DNA of 28,778 nt from Bacteroidota bacterium (GTDB taxonomy: Bacteria; Bacteroidota; Bacteroidia; Chitinophagales; Chitinophagaceae), in contig JAFAEW010000034.1 of NCBI GenBank assembly GCA_023423835.1, forward strand, positions 1-28,778. The letters run 5' to 3'. Made by a program: the position numbers and the translations under genes. Shown one piece after another: positions 23,683 through 28,778 of the stretch (position 1 is its first letter; every line of letters begins with the position of its first letter). Below the pieces are notes generated by a model. The model worked only from the letters and a program-made list of their open reading frames with translations. It was not told the origin of the DNA and searched no databases.

Positions 23683-26600
23683 GTGGTTCTTTTTTTGCGG
23701 CTTAGGGAAAAGGTTTTTTGCCGGTCTTTTTATTTAATAATCAAAAAAATTCAGGAAGTGGCACTAAGAAAAAATGAAGGAAATGCAGATAAGAAAAGGA
23801 TAAAAAAAACGTCTGCCTCAAAGAGTGAACCGATAAACAAGGAAGAAAATAAAACACCGTTGAATAAGCAAAAGACGGAAAATGAGGCTGAAAAAATTAC
23901 CAAACCTGAAAAAAGTCCAACCAATTCGTCTCCCGCTACAGGAGCGATCCGCAAAGTCGCAAAAGCCGGAAATCTCAAACCGAAGGCCTCTGAAACGAAA
24001 GCGGAAACGCAAAGTACATTGACTGAAAACGAACCGAAGACCGGGGAAAAACCAGATGCGATAACCACTGATTCAAATATATCAGCGCCTTCAGCTGAAG
24101 CGGAAACACCCGGGGAAAAGAAGGCAGCTGGTTTAAAAAGTAAACGTCAGAAAAAGGTCGATAGTCCTACAAAATCCATCACTCCAAAACGCGAAATTAA
24201 AAAAGGAGAGGATCCCGTGGCACCGAAAAAGGCGTCTGCCAAACCCGGAGAGGAAAAACAAAGTGCGGTAAAATCACTCGATCCGAAAAAGGAAATTGCA
24301 AAAGGAGAGGATCCGGTTTCTGTCGATTCTAAAGACGGAAAAAGAAAAAGCGATCCTTCCGAAAAGGCAACCAAAAAGACAACAGGCGGTAGGGCGAAGC
24401 CACAATCTGCCGGGCCGGAAACAGATAAGTCGGCCAGCGAAACACCTCCGGCTGAAAATAAAAAGACAGGCGCCAAAAAGCGGTCTCCAAAAAGGTCTTC
24501 CGATGCGATGCCGGCTGAAACCTTCGATAAAACCGCAGAAGCAGCAACGGTTTCAAAACCTGCAGACGCGAAGAAGGAACCGAAAACATCAGCATCGTCC
24601 TCAAAAAAAGCGATGCCTTCGCAGGTGCGAATTCGTTTTATCATTCGCTTTCATACAAATCCCGGACAATCAATATTTATCAGCGGCGATCATGAAATTT
24701 TTGGACAAAAAGATTTGTCGATGGCTTTGCCGTTGCAATATGTGGATCAGGATAGGTGGAGTATCGAACTTGACATTGATCCGGCTTTGCTGCCGAAGGA
24801 AGGTTTTAGTTACAACTATGTTTTGAGAGATCAGGACGGATCGTTGACACTCGATTGGGGAAGAGACAAAGTTTTAAGTCCCGACGATCTTACCGCAGCA
24901 GAAGTTGTGTTTATCGATTCCTGGAATTACGCGGGATATATCGATAATATTTTTTATACAGAACCTTTCAGAAACGTTTTACTGAATCAGCATTTTGAAG
25001 GCAATGAAATTGCCGTTGAAGAAGCTTACACCCATCTTTTCAGGGTTAAATCGCCTTTGTTGAAAAACGGGCAGACTTTATGTATATCAGGCAACTGGAA
25101 TGATTGGGATCAAAACAGACCGGTGTTGATGCGGAAAGCTCCCGGCAAAGACTATTTTGAAGTGGGTGTGGATCTTTCGGCCGTTGCCGGCTCAGTCGTT
25201 TATAAATACGGCATTTTCGATACAGTTGCGCAAAAATTTGAAAGATTTGAGGAAGGCGAAAATCGAATTCTTAACCCTCCAACTCCCTCAGTAAAAACGA
25301 TCATCAATGATGGTTTCGCCCTGCTTCCTTCCACTTTGTGGAGGGGAGCGGGTGTAACCGTTCCGGTTTTCAGCCTTCGCTCGGCAAAAAGTGAAGGAAT
25401 TGGTGATTTCCACGATATCAGATTACTGGCCGATTGGGCTAAAAAAACCGGTCTCAAACTTATCCAGCTATTGCCGGTAAATGATACGACGATCACGTTT
25501 TCATGGCAGGACAGTTATCCTTATGCCACCATTTCCTCGTTTGCCCTTCATCCGGTTTATCTTCGGCTGAGCGAAATGGTGTCGGAAGAAAACCGTTCTG
25601 TTTTAGAACCTTATTTGATAGAATTTGAAAGCCTCAACAAATTGCCTTCGCTCGATTATGAGTCGGTATTGAAGACCAAATGGGAGGTTATCAGGAAAAT
25701 TTATCCGCTGCAGAAGGATCAGGTTTTTGAATCCGAGGACTACAAAACATTTTTTGAAAAGAATAAAGACTGGCTGATTCCGTACGCCGCTTTCTGTTAT
25801 TATCGGGATCAATATAAGACCGCGGATTTCAATCATTGGCCGGCTCATTCGGTGTATCATGCTACGGAAGCAACCCATCTGTTGGCCGAAGGTTCTGATA
25901 GTTTTGAGGAAGCAGCCATTCATCTGTTTGTTCAGTTTCACCTGCATAACCAGTTGAAAGATGCCGCAAACTATGCGCATCAGAATGGCGTGATTTTGAA
26001 GGGCGATATTCCCATTGGAATTTCCAGAAACGGAGCAGATGCATGGCAGCATCCTGATTTGTTCAATATGAATCTGCAGGCTGGAGCGCCGCCGGATGAT
26101 TTTGCAAAGACCGGGCAAAACTGGGGATTTCCCACCTACAATTGGGATGTAATGCAACGAAACGGCTTTCATTGGTGGCGAAGCAGGTTTGATCAAATGA
26201 GCAATTATTTCGACTCTTTCCGGATCGATCATATTCTCGGATTTTTTAGAATGTGGAGCATTCCCTTTGAATCGGTTGAAGGAATTATGGGACATTTTGA
26301 GCCTGCAATTCCGGTTTATCTTAAGGAGTTTTATGAAAGAAATATCCGGTTTGACCGTAACCGCTATTGCCTTCCATTTATCAACCATCAGACATTGACC
26401 GACATTTTCGGAGATCAGACTGTTCATGTGAAAAATCAGTTCCTCGATTATAAAGGCAACGACCATTACGAATTTAAAGAGGCGTTCAATACGCAACGAA
26501 AACTCGTGGATCAGTTTGCAAACTGGGAACAAAATGAACACAATAGCTGGCTGAAGTATCAGTTGATGCAACTGTTGGGCAATGTAATTCTTTTTGAAGC

Positions 26601-27321
26601 GGAGGGCTCCAACGGGCAGGAGTTTCACTTCAGGTTTGATATGGATAAAACAACCTCGTTTCAATGGCTCGACGAGCACACAAAGGGCGGGTTGAAAGAC
26701 CTTTATGTAAATTACTATTTTCAACGGCAAAACGATTTCTGGCTGCACCAGGCCATGCAAAAACTTCCGCCATTGAAACGGGAAACCGATATGATGGTTT
26801 GCGGAGAAGATCTGGGTCTCGTGCCGGATTGCGTTCCATCGCTGATGTTGCAACTCGGCATTCTAAGCCTTGAAATTCAGCGGATGCCGAAGAAGCCGGG
26901 AAGAGAATTTTTTGATCCCGCTGATGCCCCCTATTTAAGTGTGGTAATGCCCTCAACCCATGATATGAGTACCGTAAGAGGTTGGTGGGAAGAAGACCGC
27001 AACAAGACACAACGGTTTTTCAATGAAGTATTGCATCACCGCGGATATCCGCCCTATTATTGCGATGCCTGGGTGAATAAAGCGATTGTGATGCAGCACC
27101 TTCAATCACCGGCAATCTGGAGCATCTTTCAGATTCAGGATTTGTTTGGCATCAACAGAAATATCAGAAGGCTCAATCCACATGAAGAAAGGATCAATGA
27201 TCCGGCTGTCAGCAAATATTACTGGAACTATCGCATTCACCTAACACTCGAAAAGCTGTTGGATGCAGATGAGTTTAACCATGAACTAAAGGAAAGCGTG
27301 CAAGTGGCGGGAAGGTCATAG
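23683..27321 (+). CDS. malQ: 4-alpha-glucanotransferase with two CBM20 modules and a long low-complexity N-terminus
   Basis: Residues about 553-1205 form a GH77 amylomaltase domain, which moves alpha-1,4-glucan segments in maltodextrin and glycogen use in the cytoplasm. The nucleophile is D849 in 'FRIDHILGFFRMW', the acid/base E1042 in 'VCGEDLGLVPD', and the third Asp is D1094 in 'PSTHDMSTVRGWW'. Two starch-binding CBM20-like domains precede it (about 313-405 and 451-545, with 'LCISGNWNDWD'). Residues 312-1212 alone equal a normal Bacteroidota MalQ. The first 310 residues are Lys/Glu/Ala/Pro/Ser-rich and disordered, with a repeated 16-residue unit. Start is uncertain: GTG at 23683 or 23758, or an ATG at 24613 just before the first CBM20. 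No signal peptide is clear. Confidence 0.92.
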   Translation: MVLFLRLREKVFCRSFYLIIKKIQEVALRKNEGNADKKRIKKTSASKSEPINKEENKTPLNKQKTENEAEKITKPEKSPTNSSPATGAIRKVAKAGNLKPKASETKAETQSTLTENEPKTGEKPDAITTDSNISAPSAEAETPGEKKAAGLKSKRQKKVDSPTKSITPKREIKKGEDPVAPKKASAKPGEEKQSAVKSLDPKKEIAKGEDPVSVDSKDGKRKSDPSEKATKKTTGGRAKPQSAGPETDKSASETPPAENKKTGAKKRSPKRSSDAMPAETFDKTAEAATVSKPADAKKEPKTSASSSKKAMPSQVRIRFIIRFHTNPGQSIFISGDHEIFGQKDLSMALPLQYVDQDRWSIELDIDPALLPKEGFSYNYVLRDQDGSLTLDWGRDKVLSPDDLTAAEVVFIDSWNYAGYIDNIFYTEPFRNVLLNQHFEGNEIAVEEAYTHLFRVKSPLLKNGQTLCISGNWNDWDQNRPVLMRKAPGKDYFEVGVDLSAVAGSVVYKYGIFDTVAQKFERFEEGENRILNPPTPSVKTIINDGFALLPSTLWRGAGVTVPVFSLRSAKSEGIGDFHDIRLLADWAKKTGLKLIQLLPVNDTTITFSWQDSYPYATISSFALHPVYLRLSEMVSEENRSVLEPYLIEFESLNKLPSLDYESVLKTKWEVIRKIYPLQKDQVFESEDYKTFFEKNKDWLIPYAAFCYYRDQYKTADFNHWPAHSVYHATEATHLLAEGSDSFEEAAIHLFVQFHLHNQLKDAANYAHQNGVILKGDIPIGISRNGADAWQHPDLFNMNLQAGAPPDDFAKTGQNWGFPTYNWDVMQRNGFHWWRSRFDQMSNYFDSFRIDHILGFFRMWSIPFESVEGIMGHFEPAIPVYLKEFYERNIRFDRNRYCLPFINHQTLTDIFGDQTVHVKNQFLDYKGNDHYEFKEAFNTQRKLVDQFANWEQNEHNSWLKYQLMQLLGNVILFEAEGSNGQEFHFRFDMDKTTSFQWLDEHTKGGLKDLYVNYYFQRQNDFWLHQAMQKLPPLKRETDMMVCGEDLGLVPDCVPSLMLQLGILSLEIQRMPKKPGREFFDPADAPYLSVVMPSTHDMSTVRGWWEEDRNKTQRFFNEVLHHRGYPPYYCDAWVNKAIVMQHLQSPAIWSIFQIQDLFGINRNIRRLNPHEERINDPAVSKYYWNYRIHLTLEKLLDADEFNHELKESVQVAGRS
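24172..24318 (+). repeat. two 48-base in-frame repeats in the MalQ N-terminal extension
   Basis: Units at 24172-24219 and 24271-24318 start 99 bases apart. They encode KSITPKREIKKGEDPV and KSLDPKKEIAKGEDPV, identical at 11 of 16 residues. The last part is nearly identical at DNA level too (AAAGGAGAGGATCC). This suggests local duplication in a flexible tail. Confidence 0.75.
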
Positions 27322-27377
27322 CTCAGGTGAAAAGAAGAATAATTTGAGTGCATAGCAGCCCTATTTTATCGGAAAAG

Positions 27378-27397
27378 TTTGTGCAAATTTGTGCAAA
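27378..27397 (+). repeat. tandem 10-bp repeat before the DinB gene
   Basis: TTTGTGCAAA occurs twice in direct tandem, ending 9 bases before the ATG at 27407. It could be a regulator site or a chance duplication. The TTTG resembles a Bacteroidota promoter element, but no clear partner is seen. Confidence 0.5.
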
Positions 27398-27406
27398 ATA
27401 CCGGTG

Positions 27407-27982
27407 ATGAAATTTGATGCTGCTAAATTGCTCGATGATCTGAAAACAATGTCCGAAAGCCATCTGAAAACGGCCGGAAATTTCAGGCTGCTGCATCAGG
27501 ACGTTTTAAACCATAAAGCGAGCAGTCAATCCTGGAGTGCGCTGGAGTGCATCGAACATTTGAATATGTACGGCGATTATTATATCCCGGAAATTTCAAG
27601 GCGATTGCAAGCAGCGCCTGATTCCTCCAACACCCTTTTTGAAAGCGGGTTACTCGGCAATTACTTTGCGAAAAGCATGCTGCCAAAGGAGAAACTGAAC
27701 AGGATGAAGACCTTTAAGGATAAAAATCCCAACGGAAGGAAGCTTGACGTTTCCGTGCTGGACAAATTTATCGATCAGCAAAACGAGTTGTTGAAATTGC
27801 TGGAAATGGCGGGTCGTAAAGATCTCAGCAGGATCAAAACCTCCGTTTCGATCACCAAACTTCTCAAACTGAAACTGGGAGACACCTTCAGGGTGTTGAT
27901 TTATCATAATGAACGTCACCTGATGCAGGCGAAAAAGGCAATCGAAAATGGAAGACCGGCGATTTCATCGCTGGCCCGTTAA
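27407..27982 (+). CDS. DinB superfamily protein (DinB_2-like)
   Basis: A 192-residue four-helix-bundle protein of the DinB/YfiT-type superfamily. 'SWSALECIEHLNMYGDYY' (about 42-59, H51) and 'YHNERHLMQAKKAI' (about 166-179, two His) give the three-His metal-site pattern. Family members include thiol transferases such as bacillithiol-dependent enzymes, and many DNA-damage-named proteins of unknown role. Bacteroidota carry numerous paralogues. The frame is open from a TTG at 27389, but the ATG at 27407 places the first helix normally and is chosen. It lies 85 bases after malQ and 5 bases before the end of the convergent galK. No substrate can be proposed. Confidence 0.82.
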   Translation: MKFDAAKLLDDLKTMSESHLKTAGNFRLLHQDVLNHKASSQSWSALECIEHLNMYGDYYIPEISRRLQAAPDSSNTLFESGLLGNYFAKSMLPKEKLNRMKTFKDKNPNGRKLDVSVLDKFIDQQNELLKLLEMAGRKDLSRIKTSVSITKLLKLKLGDTFRVLIYHNERHLMQAKKAIENGRPAISSLAR

Positions 27983-27987
27983 TCCTG

Positions 27988-28778
27988 TTATAAACCGGAT
28001 TCTTCCCGGTCTTCATCTATCACTGCCGTTCCATCGCTCAGGTTTACGAGATAGCCTTCTGTATCGATATTAAATTTTTTCTGGTATTGTTGCAACAATT
28101 GCTCCATGATGCTCCAGGATTTTTCCCGCTCAATAATGTTGATCGTGCAGCCGCCAAAGCCTCCGCCCATTACTCTCGATCCGATTACTTCCGGAAAATG
28201 TTTCGCTTCTTCTACCAGAAAATCCAGTTCTTCGCAGCTTACTTCATACAGGTCTTTAAGCCCGTTATGCGTTTCAAACATTAATTTTCCAAATGCTTTC
28301 ATATCGCCAGAACTGAGCAACTTTGCCGCTTGTTGTGTTCTTTGAATTTCTTCGGTCACATAAAGACAGCGCTTGTAGATGGTTTTTCCCAAAGCATCTT
28401 TTTCAGCTTCCACCTGTTCGGGGGAAAGGTCTCTGAAATTGCGGATTGTTGGATATTTCTCTTTCAATGTTTCCAAACCTTGTTCACATTCCGCTCTTCT
28501 TTTATTGTATTCACCCGTTGCAAGATCGTGGTGCACTTTTGAATTAATAAGAACGATGTTGTAATCCGCGTTATTAAATGGAAGGTATTGATATTCGAGT
28601 GAGTCGCAATCCAATAAAATCACATGATCTTTCTTTCCGAATAAGTTCGCAAACTGATCCATTATTCCTGTTTTCACCCCGGGAAAACTGTGTTCTGCCT
28701 GTTGTCCCAAAATTGCCAGATCTTTTTTTGACAGCTTGAGATCAAAAAGCTTGTTTAAGGCGAACGCGAGACCGCATT
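27988..28778 (-). CDS. galK: galactokinase, C-terminal two thirds (5' end beyond window)
   Basis: A GHMP-family kinase that phosphorylates galactose to galactose-1-phosphate in the Leloir pathway. The visible 263 residues run from 'CGLAFALNKLFDL', which in GalK directly follows the ATP-loop 'GAGLSSSAA', to the stop. 'QQAEHSFPGVKTGIMDQFA' is the galactokinase-specific stretch with the catalytic Asp. 'GSRVMGGGFGGCTINII' is GHMP motif 3 near the C-terminus. The frame is open to the right edge, so about 120 N-terminal residues, including the 'GEHTDY' galactose-binding motif, lie outside. It is convergent with the DinB gene. With malQ nearby, this part of the window serves sugar use, but the two are on opposite strands. 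Confidence 0.95.
   Translation of the reverse strand, partial: CGLAFALNKLFDLKLSKKDLAILGQQAEHSFPGVKTGIMDQFANLFGKKDHVILLDCDSLEYQYLPFNNADYNIVLINSKVHHDLATGEYNKRRAECEQGLETLKEKYPTIRNFRDLSPEQVEAEKDALGKTIYKRCLYVTEEIQRTQQAAKLLSSGDMKAFGKLMFETHNGLKDLYEVSCEELDFLVEEAKHFPEVIGSRVMGGGFGGCTINIIEREKSWSIMEQLLQQYQKKFNIDTEGYLVNLSDGTAVIDEDREESGL

Noticed and set aside
24147..24644. A hydrophobic 165-codon open frame on the - strand opposite the MalQ tail
   Set aside because: Its Phe/Ser/Ala-rich content is what the complement of a Lys/Glu/Ser-rich coding strand would give. There is no start or family support.
25603..26853. A 416-codon open frame on the - strand inside malQ
   Set aside because: It lies antisense to the catalytic GH77 domain, whose active-site motifs are all in the + frame. 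Its translation shows no recognisable domain.

Overview
The window looks like a chromosomal piece of a Bacteroidota bacterium, probably a Chitinophagales/Sphingobacteriia-type genome. This is an inference from gene content. The window holds an S46 dipeptidyl-peptidase, an MqnA-type (futalosine route) menaquinone gene, a MalQ with two starch-binding modules ahead of the GH77 domain, and a reaction-centre-type dihaem cytochrome c. Starts generally lack Shine-Dalgarno sequences, and several intergenic regions carry TAnnTTTG-like -7 elements. I see no tRNA, rRNA, CRISPR array, insertion sequence or phage gene, and no gene-free stretch longer than 300 bases.

Region 1 (1-14554, all + strand) is a cell-surface polysaccharide locus, tightly packed with many short overlaps, and it starts inside a gene at the left edge. 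In order it holds a GT-D-fold glycosyltransferase (5' end missing), a sulfotransferase, a GT17-like glycosyltransferase, an acyltransferase-3 membrane protein, a Wzt-type ABC ATPase with a C-terminal glycan-binding domain, and a TylF-like and a second methyltransferase. These are followed by GT9 and GT4 transferases, three GT2 transferases, a DUF1919 protein, a decayed methyltransferase, a fourth GT2 and a GT14 branching-type enzyme. A symmetric hairpin with A and T tracts closes the run. The inferred picture is a glycan built on the cytoplasmic side, decorated with sulfate, methyl and acyl groups, and exported by an ABC transporter whose permease (Wzm) is not in this window.

Region 2 (14629-18597) has a secreted S46 peptidase on the - strand, with the Gly that marks DPP7-like specificity. 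It is divergent from a two-gene operon (FkbM methyltransferase and rhamnosyltransferase-like GT2) that probably belongs to the same glycan programme.

Region 3 (18598-23500) is housekeeping and accessory: mqnA (- strand, TTG start) divergent from purB, a LamG-domain lipoprotein gene broken by three single-base frameshifts at A runs, a terminator, a 12-bp-arm AT-rich palindrome, a dihaem cytochrome c and a TetA-like MFS exporter (- strand).

Region 4 (23683-28778) holds a very long malQ with a roughly 300-residue Lys/Glu/Ala/Pro/Ser-rich N-terminal extension, a DinB-family protein, and the C-terminal two thirds of galK (- strand), cut by the right edge. malQ and galK both act in cytoplasmic sugar use.

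The observations most worth a second look are the two decayed genes, the low-complexity extension on MalQ and the mix of sulfotransferase, GT14 and GT17-like enzymes in a Wzt-type locus. I did not find a convincing wholly new system.
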